Translations under genes and position numbers: made by a program
In this document: in pieces, positions 31,886 to 39,843 of the stretch
Numbering within the stretch: the first letter of the stretch is position 1
Layout: every line of letters begins with the position of its first letter
Assembly (NCBI RefSeq): GCF_000426885.1
Contig: NZ_AUGF01000025.1
Span: 1 to 44,431, forward strand
Origin: Moraxella caprae DSM 19149
GTDB lineage: Bacteria > Pseudomonadota > Gammaproteobacteria > Pseudomonadales > Moraxellaceae
Direction: 5' to 3'
Length of the DNA: 44,431 nucleotides
Notes under the pieces: model-generated
What the model saw: the letters and a program-made list of their open reading frames with translations, nothing else
What the model was told of the DNA's origin: nothing
Database searches by the model: none

Positions 31886-32329
31886 TCAAAAAAGGTTGAG
31901 CTGTGCCTTACCTGCTGTCATCTCTTTTAAGATTTCATAGGCTCGGCGTTCTGTGATACCAAATACAGGGGCGGTCTCTTGTATCGCTCTGTGCTGTGAT
32001 GTGCCTGTCTCCATGCACGCCAAGATAGCACCGACCAGAGCTTGATTGCGTAGATACACACGCAGGGCATCGCAGTTGTTGATATAGAGCTTCTCGCCTT
32101 TGTGTCTGTCTATTAGAACGTTGGCGATGTCCGCCCCCAGCTCACGCACCAACCATTTGCCGTTTTTGGTGTTGGTGCTGTGTGGCATTTCAAAAGACAG
32201 TCCGCCAAACTTATCCACGAGTGTCAAAGTCGCTGTCAGCCCAATCAGGCAAGCCAGCTCTTTGATTTGCTCTGGCAACATATCGGTTATTGTGTCGGTG
32301 TGTGTCATGGTGTGTATATCTACTTTCAT
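31886..32329 (-). CDS. mor: Mor/C-family transcription activator
   Basis: 147 residues. Mor-family layout: N-terminal dimerisation part (MLPEQIKELACLIGLTATLTLVDKFGG), the central LIDRHKGEKLYINNCDALRVYLRNQALVGAILACMETG, and the C-terminal HTH TSQHRAIQETAPVFGITERRAYEILKEM. In Mu, Mor turns on the middle promoter and its paralogue C turns on late promoters. Only one such gene is seen here, so this protein may switch on late genes directly through the 20-base elements. AAGGGGTAGATA precedes the ATG. Confidence 0.9.
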   Translation of the reverse strand: MKVDIHTMTHTDTITDMLPEQIKELACLIGLTATLTLVDKFGGLSFEMPHSTNTKNGKWLVRELGADIANVLIDRHKGEKLYINNCDALRVYLRNQALVGAILACMETGTSQHRAIQETAPVFGITERRAYEILKEMTAGKAQLNLF

Positions 32330-32339
32330 TATCTACCCC

Positions 32340-32425
32340 TTGTATTTACCCAGTTTTCTTGTTAAAATATGCGTAGGGGTTGTTCGTCCCTAATTTGCCC
32401 AAGTCTGCCAACTTGGGTTTTTATT
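32340..32425 (+). ncRNA. Candidate plus-strand short RNA with promoter and terminator
   Basis: TTGTAT (32340-32345), a 17-bp spacer with extended TG, and TAAAAT (32363-32368) form a promoter on the plus strand. About 25 bp after the predicted start comes a perfect 7-bp terminator stem CCCAAGT (32398-32404) / ACTTGGG (32411-32417) followed by TTTTTATTTT. A TAGGG/CCCTA stem lies between. This would give a ~50-nt RNA antisense to the gemA-mor junction. Existence and function are inferred. Confidence 0.5.
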
Positions 32426-32861
32426 TTGCCGTTTGGCTATTGGCATGGCGTTTTTGATACACCGCCAGAGCTTGCACGACTTTGTACATCTTTTGGGCGT
32501 CCAGCCAATGCACCATGTCCACACCAAACATATTTTTAGCCATGCCGTGAGCATAGTGCCAATGCAGGTTCATATCAGTAAGCATTGCCTCGATTTTAGA
32601 GAGCATCGCCTCACGGTCTGGCGTGGTGGTGGGTTTACGCCCATGTTTGGGAGTCACCTTTTGCCAGCTTTGTTTGACTTTAAAGCCAAGCCGTTTGAAG
32701 TCTTGAATGACTTTTTTAAGTTCGTTTAAAGTCATGTCTTTACAGCTATTTTTGCCAGTAACACGGATTAGGACATCACGATAAGTGGCATCGTCCATAC
32801 ACAAATCTTTTTGGGCGATATGGATTTTGGCGATGAGTGTGCGTTTTTCCTTAGTGGTCAT
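32421..32861 (-). CDS. gemA: GemA-family regulator
   Basis: 146 residues with the GemA pattern: LIAKIHIAQKDLCMDDATYRDVLIRVTGKNSCKDMTLNELKKVIQDFKRLGF in the N-terminal half and WHYAHGMAKNMFGVDMVHWLDAQKMYKVVQALAVY in the C-terminal half. In Mu, GemA modulates host gene expression and DNA supercoiling during early infection. It precedes mor directly, as in Mu. Overlaps the upstream small gene by 11 bp. Confidence 0.94.
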   Translation of the reverse strand: MTTKEKRTLIAKIHIAQKDLCMDDATYRDVLIRVTGKNSCKDMTLNELKKVIQDFKRLGFKVKQSWQKVTPKHGRKPTTTPDREAMLSKIEAMLTDMNLHWHYAHGMAKNMFGVDMVHWLDAQKMYKVVQALAVYQKRHANSQTAK

Positions 32862-33045
32862 CTTCTAATATCTCCAAAGCTCTTTTTAAGTCTGCAATAC
32901 AAACCGTTTTGTCAAGGACACCTGTGTCGCCCAGTTTCCACGAGTAATGCGTGCAGTCTTTTGGACAGTTGGCAACAATATCTTTTGACCGTTCAAGTCC
33001 GTGGATATTGACTAATGTTTGTGCTTCGTCTTTATTCATCAGCAT
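32851..33045 (-). CDS. Small early phage protein
   Basis: 64 residues, MLMNKDEAQTLVNIHGLERSKDIVANCPKDCTHYSWKLGDTGVLDKTVCIADLKRALEIL; three cysteines including a CPKDC pair, so a small metal or disulfide site is possible. Family unnamed, though similar small proteins sit between MuB and GemA genes in other phages. AAGGGG precedes the ATG. Confidence 0.65.
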   Translation of the reverse strand: MLMNKDEAQTLVNIHGLERSKDIVANCPKDCTHYSWKLGDTGVLDKTVCIADLKRALEILEDDH

Positions 33046-33056
33046 TTTTTTACCCC

Positions 33057-33932
33057 TTAATCAATCAACATCTGGCTAATTCTTTCCACCATCTTGGCGT
33101 TGATGGGCTTATTGTTCATTTTGGCGATACGGTTCACGCCCCGAATCAGCTTGGACAAACGGCGGGCGTTGCCACCACTTGCCTTGACAAAGCTGTCATT
33201 AAAGTCATTTGTGCCAAACACCCCAAAAATCAGCTCGCCAATGTCATCATCGGGCAAACGGTCAGCCAAATCACAGACAAAGCCAATGCGACTGTACAAC
33301 TGCTTATACTCGCCTCGTTTGCCTCGCAAATTGGTGCGAAGTCGGGGCATACCCGCCAAAATCACGCCCACGCCCGACTTGTCGTGAATACGGCGTATCA
33401 CTTCAAGGCATTTATAAGACAAGAGTTCGGCTTCATCAATGATAATCAAGCGGTCAGAGCCGTTTAATTTCTCAATAATGTTGGCAATGTTGTCGTGGTT
33501 AGAACGAGATGGTGGAATGCCAAGTTTGTTGCAAAGCTCAATGAGTAGCACTTTGGGGCTAAATGTCGGCTCAGTCTCAATCAGCACCACATTTTCAAAG
33601 GTTTGGGCATAGTGTTTGATTGCCATTGTTTTGCCAAGCCCCGCTTCACCAATGACAAGATTGATGTCATTCATCGTGTGAGCCATAGAGCAGACTTCTA
33701 GGATTTTTTGGGCGGTGGGCATGGCGACAAAGTCGGTTTTGACATCACAGGCTTTGTCACGGGCTCGCCCTAGCATTTCGCCCACTTTTTTATCAATGTT
33801 ATCCACATCGCCCTTGTATTCGCCTTTAAGGTACTGGCTAATCACCGCAGGCGACACGCCCAAAAGGGTGGCAAGTTTGGCTTGGGATAAGCCGTTATCT
33901 TGTTGATATTGCTTTAAAAGTTCAACGCTCAT
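33057..33932 (-). CDS. MuB-like transposition ATPase
   Basis: 291 residues. N-terminal XRE-like HTH (GLSQAKLATLLGVSPAVISQYLKG, ~14-37), AAA+ ATPase with Walker A GEAGLGKT (~93-100) and Walker B LIIIDEAE (~162-169), and a C-terminal helical part (ASGGNARRLSKLIRGVNRIA). MuB-type proteins bind target DNA, capture it for MuA and give target immunity. Starts 15 bp after the transposase stop. Confidence 0.94.
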   Translation of the reverse strand: MSVELLKQYQQDNGLSQAKLATLLGVSPAVISQYLKGEYKGDVDNIDKKVGEMLGRARDKACDVKTDFVAMPTAQKILEVCSMAHTMNDINLVIGEAGLGKTMAIKHYAQTFENVVLIETEPTFSPKVLLIELCNKLGIPPSRSNHDNIANIIEKLNGSDRLIIIDEAELLSYKCLEVIRRIHDKSGVGVILAGMPRLRTNLRGKRGEYKQLYSRIGFVCDLADRLPDDDIGELIFGVFGTNDFNDSFVKASGGNARRLSKLIRGVNRIAKMNNKPINAKMVERISQMLID

Positions 33933-33947
33933 TTTTCATTACTCCAA

Positions 33948-35996
33948 TTAACCAAATTTTTTAAGCTCGTGTTCAAAAAGTACAAAATCATCATCGCTCT
34001 CGCTTTGCACCCTTTGTGTCTCTTGTAGGGCAAAAAACCCACCCAATTCGCCAAAGCTCTCGCTTGCTTCAATCTGTAAAGTTTTACGCAGTTCCAGCTT
34101 GGCTTTTTGGGCTTCATCGTCAAGCCGTGCAAGGCGGGCATTGGTACGACCCACTTTGGCTCGCTCCACAAGTGAGAGCGGGAAGGCATCTTTTTTATTG
34201 CCGTTTAGCACCGCATCACACAGATACTTACCTTCTAAGGTTTTGACAATGACCGACTGTGGGTCGTGTTGGTCTATATGCACCTGTACCTTTTTACCAT
34301 CATAGTCTTCAAGGGCTTTGTGCCAATACTCATTGTTATACACACTAATCCAAGCCCGTTGCACCACACGCACCACGCTTGGGCGGTACATATCACGGGC
34401 TTCATTGGGCAATAATTGCACATATTCGCCATCTTCAAGCTGACCCAAGAGATACTCACGCACCGCTTTTGGAGTTGCTCCACCAAGCTCGCTGTGCCTA
34501 TGTTCAGTATTATACCAATGCACCGCTTGTTCAATGACCACAAATAACTCACCCCAAGTGGGAAGTTTGCCAATCGCTGACTTTTGCTTGGGTGTCAAAG
34601 GCTTATCCTTTTTACGCACATCGTTTTGATGTTTGGCGAGGCTGTCCACCGCCGTCAAGGTTTGGCGAACGGTGTCCGAGTCTGCATTCGGACCAAAATA
34701 AGTAGGAAAAGCCCTTGCAATTGGGTGGGCAAGCGTTTTCATTACCCGTTCAATAATCCCACGTCCCTGCGGATTGCCGGGGATTCCCGTTTCGTGGTGT
34801 ACCCCAAGACGGGGCAAAATCCCCACAATGTCGGCATCCATCGTCTTATTGGTCTGACCGCCACCGTTGTCGCTGTAATAAATGGCAGGTATGCCATTGA
34901 CCATCATTGCAAAGCGTAGGGCATCCGCCACCGCAAAGGCACTTTCACTATACGAGAGGCTCCACCCCACAATGTACCGACTGGCGGTGTCCATAATGAG
35001 CGTCAGCTCAGGCGTAAAGGGTCTGCCGTGGTCGGGGTGAGCCACTTTCATGTTTAAGCTATGCCCATCGCCTACCCACACATCGTTGGCTTTGAGCACC
35101 GACCAATCCCGCTTGACATAAGTACGGAGTGCCCGTAGGCTTGCCCCTGTTTTTCTGCCAATTTGTAGGATGTGGTTTGGGATTTTGGCAAGTATGCCAC
35201 GCACTTGGGCAAGGCTTGGCAGTTCATACGCCATTTGCCTATTGTCAGCAAGGTGTTGCTCGGCAATCTGATAATTAAGGACAAAGCCCCGATAGGCTTC
35301 CGCCACACATACCCCATTGGTGTTACGATACACCGCCATAAAATCGGCAAGCCACGCCACATTGACGACTTCAATTTGTGGGCGACCTTGTTTGTGTGGG
35401 GCAAAGACTTGTAACATTTGTTCGCCACGCCCTGCATTGTCCGCATTTAGCACCCATTCGTGCAAGGCTCGTGTACCCACGCCCAGACTGCCCGTGTTTT
35501 TACGAGCCACCGCCTGCCGACAGATTTGGTTATAGTCTGTGCCGTCAAGCGTGGGCAACTTGCCCGCCCGAGACAGCTTGGACACAAGTTTAATCGCACG
35601 GGTTTTTGGCAAATTTTGCTCTAAGGCATACAGAGAAACAAGAAGTGCCATCAGTAGCCGACTATCCGCTATCAAGCGGTCTTTATCGGTCAAGTCCGCC
35701 ACATCTCGCTCACTGGCGATAAGTGCTTTTTCTGCACCGCTGACCCGCACGACAGGAGCATTGCCCTTGACTTGTGCCATAAGGTGCTTGGTGCGGATTT
35801 CGTCTTGCACCGCTTTGGGCAGGCTGTCAAAGGCATATTCTAAGCCGCCGCCTTTGCCCGTGCGGGGGCGAGAGAGCCAGTTTTCTTTTTTGGCACGGGC
35901 GATAATACCTTTCGTTGTTTTCGGCAGTTCACCCAAACCCAAATTTGACAATTCCAAAGCCGAATAAAACTCTTTAATTTTCAACACAATAACCAC
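33948..35996 (-). CDS. MuA-like DDE transposase
   Basis: About 680 residues. N-terminal Mu-type HTH (ELPKTTKGIIARAKKENWLSRPRTGKGGGLEYAFDSLP), then the RNase H-fold integrase core with DDE residues: WVGDGHSL (first Asp), YYSDNGGGQT (second Asp) and GRGIIERVM (Glu, ~35 residues on), and the C-terminal beta-barrel. It catalyses replicative transposition of the phage. The start is uncertain: GTG at 35996 or GTG at 35987, the latter with GGTGG just upstream. It follows ner after ~50 bp that contain a divergent plus-strand promoter. Confidence 0.95.
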   Translation of the reverse strand: MVIVLKIKEFYSALELSNLGLGELPKTTKGIIARAKKENWLSRPRTGKGGGLEYAFDSLPKAVQDEIRTKHLMAQVKGNAPVVRVSGAEKALIASERDVADLTDKDRLIADSRLLMALLVSLYALEQNLPKTRAIKLVSKLSRAGKLPTLDGTDYNQICRQAVARKNTGSLGVGTRALHEWVLNADNAGRGEQMLQVFAPHKQGRPQIEVVNVAWLADFMAVYRNTNGVCVAEAYRGFVLNYQIAEQHLADNRQMAYELPSLAQVRGILAKIPNHILQIGRKTGASLRALRTYVKRDWSVLKANDVWVGDGHSLNMKVAHPDHGRPFTPELTLIMDTASRYIVGWSLSYSESAFAVADALRFAMMVNGIPAIYYSDNGGGQTNKTMDADIVGILPRLGVHHETGIPGNPQGRGIIERVMKTLAHPIARAFPTYFGPNADSDTVRQTLTAVDSLAKHQNDVRKKDKPLTPKQKSAIGKLPTWGELFVVIEQAVHWYNTEHRHSELGGATPKAVREYLLGQLEDGEYVQLLPNEARDMYRPSVVRVVQRAWISVYNNEYWHKALEDYDGKKVQVHIDQHDPQSVIVKTLEGKYLCDAVLNGNKKDAFPLSLVERAKVGRTNARLARLDDEAQKAKLELRKTLQIEASESFGELGGFFALQETQRVQSESDDDFVLFEHELKKFG

Positions 35997-36004
35997 CGTT
36001 TTAG

Positions 36005-36033
36005 TTGGTTTTTATGCCAATTTGTGCTATAAT
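36005..36033 (+). promoter_or_regulatory. Plus-strand promoter antisense to ner, reading to the repressor
   Basis: TTGGTT (36005-36010), 17-bp spacer and TATAAT (36028-36033) preceded by TGC, so an extended -10. Transcription would run antisense through ner into the repressor gene, as a maintenance-type promoter opposing the early promoter. Confidence 0.72.
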
Positions 36034-36043
36034 GTTCAAACTT

Positions 36044-36247
36044 TTATAGCAGATCATCAGCACTATGTTTTAACCCAAAATACACCGCAATCTCGTGTCC
36101 GATACCATAGTGTCCACGACTTTGCCCATTTAGTACCTTATAGATGTCCTGTGGTCGCCAGCCCTTTTCTTCGGCAACCCTAGACAGCGGAATGCCTTTG
36201 GCACGATATTCCGCTTTGACCTGCTCGGCAGTTTTTAACGCTTTCAT
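36044..36247 (-). CDS. Ner-like regulator, BcepMu gp16 type
   Basis: 67 residues with HTH: VKAEYRAKGIPLSRVAEEKGWRPQDIYKVLNGQSRGHYGIGHEIAVYFGLK. This is the BcepMu gp16-type phage regulator pattern (LNGQSRGHYG.GHEIAV.LGLK). As first early gene divergent from the repressor it holds the place of Mu ner, the early-promoter dampener. AGGGGTAAC precedes the ATG. A promoter on the opposite strand reads through it. Confidence 0.9.
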   Translation of the reverse strand: MKALKTAEQVKAEYRAKGIPLSRVAEEKGWRPQDIYKVLNGQSRGHYGIGHEIAVYFGLKHSADDLL

Positions 36248-36280
36248 TGTTACCCCTTTGAGAGTGTTGGCTTACTATTG

Positions 36281-36306
36281 TTCAAACAAAAGCTAGTTTG
36301 TTTGAA
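36281..36306. promoter_or_regulatory. Operator-like inverted repeat in the early control region
   Basis: Perfect 10-bp inverted repeat TTCAAACAAA (36281-36290) / TTTGTTTGAA (36297-36306) with a 6-bp centre, between the divergent ner and repressor genes. It lies over the likely start of the early transcript, so it is the best candidate operator. Confidence 0.75.
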
Positions 36307-36318
36307 TTGTGCATATAG

Positions 36319-36356
36319 TAGTACAATATTTTTTACTTGTCAATAATTTTGTACTA
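36319..36356. promoter_or_regulatory. Second inverted repeat of the control region
   Basis: 8-bp perfect repeat TAGTACAA (36319-36326) / TTGTACTA (36349-36356). Its left arm overlaps TACAAT (36322-36327), a possible -10 for the repressor with TTGTTT 18 bp upstream. It may bind the repressor or Ner. Confidence 0.55.
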
Positions 36357-36374
36357 AAAAAAGGAAATTTTTTT

Positions 36375-37175
36375 ATGTTTGACATTCAAGAAGTCGCCCT
36401 AAGATTAACCTCTGAAAGAGCTACACACGGTTTTAGTCAAAATGCACTTGCCGAAAAAACAGGCAAAAGTCGCCAGCAGTACATCAATTATGAGACTGGG
36501 CGTAGTGAAATGACGGTTGGGTTTTTATACGCACTTGACCAACTTGGCTTTGACATTTACTACATTATTACAGGGGTTCGCAATACTGACAGCAACAAGC
36601 CTGTAAGCGAACCACAAGGACAAACCAACAACATTCAAGGCGGTGTTTCTGGTGTGCTTGCAGGAGCAGGTTCTACCGTCCACCAAGTAAACACCCAAAA
36701 ACACATCACAAAAACAGTAGCCGAAGTTAAGCCCGGCATTGAGCATATTACAGACGAACAACGAGCCAACCTAAAAAGATTGGTAGATGAAGTTGTGGAA
36801 TTAGAACAAAAATACAGAACAGCACAATCTGCAAAGGGTCATCAAGCGGTTTGGGCTTCATTAAATAAAAAAATGAAAGTACCCAAATACTCACTCATTC
36901 CACTTGATAAATATGAAACCGCAAGAAAGCATTTGCAAAGTTGGATAGGCAGATTGTCCGATACCAAAACTGCCAAAAAAACAGATACTGATGCCGTCCG
37001 CAAACGCCAATATGCGTACATTCATACCAATATCAAAAAACTTGGTTTAGATGATTGGTATCGGAATTACTTACAAGAAAGACACGGTGTAACCAGCTCC
37101 ACCGAACTTGATGATGTCCGATTAAAACAAGCCTATCAAGCAGTTGCTTACAAGGTCAGAATGGCTAATAAGTAG
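36375..37175 (+). CDS. XRE regulator with ORF6C-type C-terminus (probable repressor)
   Basis: 266 residues from the ATG at 36375 with AAGGAAA upstream. N-terminal XRE HTH: LTSERATHGFSQNALAEKTGKSRQQYINYETGRSEMTV (~10-47). A linker rich in Gly/Asn follows, then VDEVVELEQK...AVWASLNKKMKVPKYSLIPLDKYETARKHLQSWIG, which matches ORF6C domains normally found in antirepressors. It is the only regulator divergent from ner, so it takes the place of Mu c. No S24 protease domain is present, so it should not be RecA-cleavable. Confidence 0.82.
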   Translation: MFDIQEVALRLTSERATHGFSQNALAEKTGKSRQQYINYETGRSEMTVGFLYALDQLGFDIYYIITGVRNTDSNKPVSEPQGQTNNIQGGVSGVLAGAGSTVHQVNTQKHITKTVAEVKPGIEHITDEQRANLKRLVDEVVELEQKYRTAQSAKGHQAVWASLNKKMKVPKYSLIPLDKYETARKHLQSWIGRLSDTKTAKKTDTDAVRKRQYAYIHTNIKKLGLDDWYRNYLQERHGVTSSTELDDVRLKQAYQAVAYKVRMANK

Positions 37176-37193
37176 TCAGTTAAACTATTATCT

Positions 37194-37350
37194 AACTTTT
37201 ACCTTATCTATTTTGATTGGGTAAAAGTTGGTTTTTGCTACTTTTTCTGAAATTTTGTATAACCCATTGTTATTATTGTATTTTTTTAAACTTTTACCTA
37301 CTTATCCCAAAACCCAAAAAGGTAAAAGTTTGTAGTGGTAAACTTTTACC
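37194..37350. repeat. Five alternating copies of decamer AACTTTTACC
   Basis: Forward copies at 37194, 37289 and 37341; reverse copies (GGTAAAAGTT) at 37220 and 37321. The order is F-R-F-R-F. The first pair forms a hairpin right behind the repressor and can act as its terminator (T-rich tail follows). The others suggest a multi-site protein binding array. Confidence 0.75.
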
Positions 37351-37397
37351 TAATGTCCCCCACAATCCTAAGAAAATGCCACCATCTTAATTGATAA

Positions 37398-37610
37398 ATC
37401 AAAAATCAAGCCAAGGACGGTCGCATCTATGTTGTCCGCATTGGCGACCAGCTTTATATCAAGCGTATTCAATGGCTACCGACAGGACTACGGCTCATCA
37501 GCGACAACACCATTTACGACCCCATAGACTTATCAAAAGCCGACCTAGACAACTCTGATGTTGAAATTTATGGGCAAGTCGTCCACATCAGCTACGACCT
37601 ACCACACTAG
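37398..37610 (+). pseudogene. C-terminal remnant of an S24 (LexA/CI-like) repressor
   Basis: An open frame of ~70 codons without a start codon, ending at 37610. It reads KDGRIYVVRIGDQLYIKRIQ, then LPTGLRLISDNTIYDPIDL and DVEIYGQVVHISYDLPH. This is the end of the S24 peptidase domain: the lysine of VKR(IL), the SDN.IY motif and the closing GQVV strand. The HTH and most of the protease domain are missing. It lies downstream of the present regulator in the same direction, inside the prophage end, pointing to replacement of an older CI-type repressor. Confidence 0.8.
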
Positions 37611-37625
37611 CCCCACCACGCACAC

Positions 37626-37659
37626 ATAAAAAAGCGACCGCTACTTGGTAGGGTCGCTT
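37626..37659 (-). terminator. Terminator-type hairpin in the right end region
   Basis: AAGCGACC (37632-37639) / GGTCGCTT (37652-37659). On the minus strand the stem is followed by TTTT, so it would stop transcription entering from the right. Confidence 0.6.
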
Positions 37660-37732
37660 GGGTTTGGACTCTATTTAATGAGCGTTTAAACGTTTTTAAA
37701 CACCATTTAAACACTTATCAAAGTCTCATCAT

Positions 37733-37783
37733 TTATGCAGGTTTTTTTATCATTTTTCTATCACTTTTCATCAGTTTTTATCA
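37733..37783. repeat. Right prophage end: transposase-type site and phased A-tracts
   Basis: TTATGCAG...TTTTTATCA (37733-37752) matches 18 of 20 bases of the left-end site at 2906-2925. It is followed by four 10-11-bp units (37742-37752, 37753-37763, 37764-37773, 37774-37783), each a T-tract ending in ATCA. T-tracts in step with the helix bend DNA. The site marks the right end of the prophage within tens of bases. Confidence 0.65.
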
Positions 37784-37909
37784 TTTTGTTTTGTGCATAT
37801 TCTTGACCGCCCACCTGCCCACAGCTTAGGTGTATCAATGGCTCGGGCTTGGTTGGCTCTCTGGTTTGGTCTATGCAGGTTTAATCAGTCCCCCATAAAA
37901 CTAGGTTTT

Positions 37910-37976
37910 CCGTTCGCCCTGAGCCTGCCTGCGGGTAGGAAAACCGTTATGGGCAGGCATAGCTCGCCACGAACGG
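37910..37976. repeat. REP-like imperfect inverted repeat
   Basis: Arms CCGTTCG (37910-37916) / CGAACGG (37970-37976) and GCCTGCC (37923-37929) / GGCAGGC (37952-37958) form a long imperfect hairpin. The arm sequence CCGTTCG(C/T)..(T/C)GAGC is like REP elements of many bacteria. It lies in the host gap between prophage and rho. The rest of this gap (to 38200) holds no recognised gene. Confidence 0.65.
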
Positions 37977-38201
37977 TTTTCTTTGTAGCATACTTTTTAA
38001 ACCAGAGCCCATGATTTTAATTAGGGTGTGTCTGATGGAGGATTCAAGGCTCTTATTTCTCTTAATAAAGTGAGCAACCCTCCCCTGCTCTCAACCTGTT
38101 TTTTTAGGCAGATATTTTTATTGTAAATGCCGAAATCTATTATGTCCTAGTCATACGTCAACGACTAGCCTTTGGCATATCAAAAAATCACCCCCAAGCC
38201 C

Positions 38202-38230
38202 TTGACATTCAGGCAAAGAGCAGTTATTAT
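38202..38230 (+). promoter_or_regulatory. rho promoter
   Basis: Perfect -35 TTGACA (38202-38207), 17-bp spacer, -10 TATTAT (38225-38230). It leaves a leader of ~100 nt before the rho ATG. Rho mRNA leaders are often sites of autoregulation. Confidence 0.85.
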
Positions 38231-38340
38231 GAGTGGCTGATTTATCCTTTCATATTTTTACCGCCCCCGTCAGTCCTTGACTTTTTTCTTGGCGGAGTTC
38301 ATTTTATTTTCACTTCTACACATCTTATCTAGATCATCTC

Positions 38341-39597
38341 ATGAATTTGACCGAACTAAAACGCAAGCCTGTCAGTGAGTTGCTATACATTGCTGAGCAA
38401 ATGGGGCTTGAAAACATGGCTCGTAGCCGTAAACAAGACATTATTTTTGCCGTTCTAAAAACCCACGCCAAAAACGGCGAGCCGATTTATGGCGATGGCG
38501 TATTGGAGATTTTGCCAGATGGTTTTGGCTTTTTGCGTTCATCAGAAGGGTCATATTTGGCAGGGCCTGACGACATTTATGTCAGCCCAAGCCAAATCCG
38601 CCGTTTTAACCTGCAAACAGGCGATTCTATCGCAGGGCAAATCAGACCGCCCAAAGATGGTGAGCGGTATTTTGCTCTATTAAAGGTCAGTGAGATTAAC
38701 TTTGACACGCCTGACCGCTCACGCCATAAGCTCATCTTTGAGAACCTAACACCGCTTTTCCCGACCGAGCAGTTACGTCTAGAAGTGGGCAACGGCACGA
38801 CCGAAGATTTGACAGGGCGTGTGATTGACCTCATTGCCCCCATTGGTAAGGGTCAGCGTTCCATCATCGTCGCCCCACCCAAGGCAGGTAAGACGGTACT
38901 ACTACAAAACATCGCCCAAGCCATCTCAAAAAACCACCCCGAGTGCTATCTTATCGTTCTGCTCATTGACGAACGCCCCGAAGAAGTGACCGAAATGCAA
39001 CGTACCGTGCGTGGCGAGGTGGTGGCATCGACCTTTGACGAACCGCCACAACGCCATATCCAAGTAGCTGAGATGGTCATCGAAAAAGCCAAACGCCTTG
39101 TTGAGCATAAACAAGACGTGGTCATCCTGCTAGATAGTATCACACGCTTAGCCCGTGCCTACAATACGGTCATCCCATCAAGCGGCAAGGTGCTGACAGG
39201 GGGTGTGGATGCCAATGCGTTGGAGCGTCCAAAACGCTTTTTTGGAGCGGCTCGTAATGTCGAAGAAGGGGGGAGCTTGACCATCATCTCTACCGCTCTG
39301 ACTGACACAGGCTCGAAGATGGACAGCGTGATTTTTGAAGAATTTAAAGGCACGGGCAACCAAGAGATTACCTTGGAGCGAGAGCTTGCCGAACGTCGCA
39401 TTTTCCCTGCCATCAACATCAAAAAATCATCCACCCGCCGTGAAGAACGTCTCGTCGATGAAGAAATGCTTCGTAAAGTGTGGGTGCTTCGCAAACTGTT
39501 ACAGCCGATGGATGATTATCAGGCGACCGAATTTTTACTTGACCGCCTAAAAGACGCCAAAACTAACGATGAATTTTTTAATAACATGACCAAATAA
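38341..39597 (+). CDS. rho: Transcription termination factor Rho
   Basis: 418 residues, standard length. N-terminal helix bundle ([39 protein letters not shown]), the RNA-binding cold-shock-like domain with GFGFLRS and [12 protein letters not shown], and the hexameric ATPase: Walker A APPKAGKT (~180), Walker [16 protein letters not shown] (~261), Q-loop/R-loop [19 protein letters not shown]. It ends transcription of untranslated RNA, including foreign genes. No ribosome site is evident; own promoter upstream. Confidence 0.98.
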   Translation: MNLTELKRKPVSELLYIAEQMGLENMARSRKQDIIFAVLKTHAKNGEPIYGDGVLEILPDGFGFLRSSEGSYLAGPDDIYVSPSQIRRFNLQTGDSIAGQIRPPKDGERYFALLKVSEINFDTPDRSRHKLIFENLTPLFPTEQLRLEVGNGTTEDLTGRVIDLIAPIGKGQRSIIVAPPKAGKTVLLQNIAQAISKNHPECYLIVLLIDERPEEVTEMQRTVRGEVVASTFDEPPQRHIQVAEMVIEKAKRLVEHKQDVVILLDSITRLARAYNTVIPSSGKVLTGGVDANALERPKRFFGAARNVEEGGSLTIISTALTDTGSKMDSVIFEEFKGTGNQEITLERELAERRIFPAINIKKSSTRREERLVDEEMLRKVWVLRKLLQPMDDYQATEFLLDRLKDAKTNDEFFNNMTK

Positions 39598-39843
39598 AGT
39601 CATGAATTATTAAGAAGAATGATAAATCAGTGAATATTGGCAAGCTGTCATCATTAAAAAATGACTAAAATATAATCATTTTTAGAGATATTTGCTCAGT
39701 ATGTTTAAAAATAGGTGTTATTAAAATTTTTGAAAAATAATCATTTTAAGAAAATTTTACGTCATTTTAATGACACAAATCAAAAATAGCTTTCTGTAGA
39801 AATGTTTTGTTACAGATTGATTGCATTTATTACCAAAAACCAT
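39598..39843. other. AT-rich gap after rho
   Basis: About 245 bp of AT-rich sequence before the promoter of the lipoprotein gene. No open frame, no clear terminator; I see no feature here. Confidence 0.5.

Larger units (their letters stand above)
2840..37790 (-). mobile_element. Mu-like transposable siphovirus-type prophage (~35 kb)
   Basis: Early genes (regulator, MuA/MuB, GemA, Mor) lie on the right and late genes run leftward on the minus strand; the repressor-type gene is divergent at the right end. The termini are placed only roughly, by matching repeats at both ends: a 20-bp site at 2906-2925 and 37733-37752 sharing 18 positions. I could not identify the exact TG...CA ends or the 5-bp target duplication. 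Lambda D- and E-like shell genes, a tape measure protein and no sheath or baseplate genes suggest a long flexible tail, as in B3/D3112-type transposable phages. All replication, packaging, shell and lysis genes look intact. Confidence 0.9.

Noticed and set aside
37183-37350. Possible CRISPR array from the repeated decamers
   Set aside because: Repeats are too short, alternate in orientation and are irregularly spaced; no cas genes are present.
37793-38014. 73-codon plus-strand frame right of the prophage
   Set aside because: It runs through the REP-like repeat and has no ribosome site or family resemblance.
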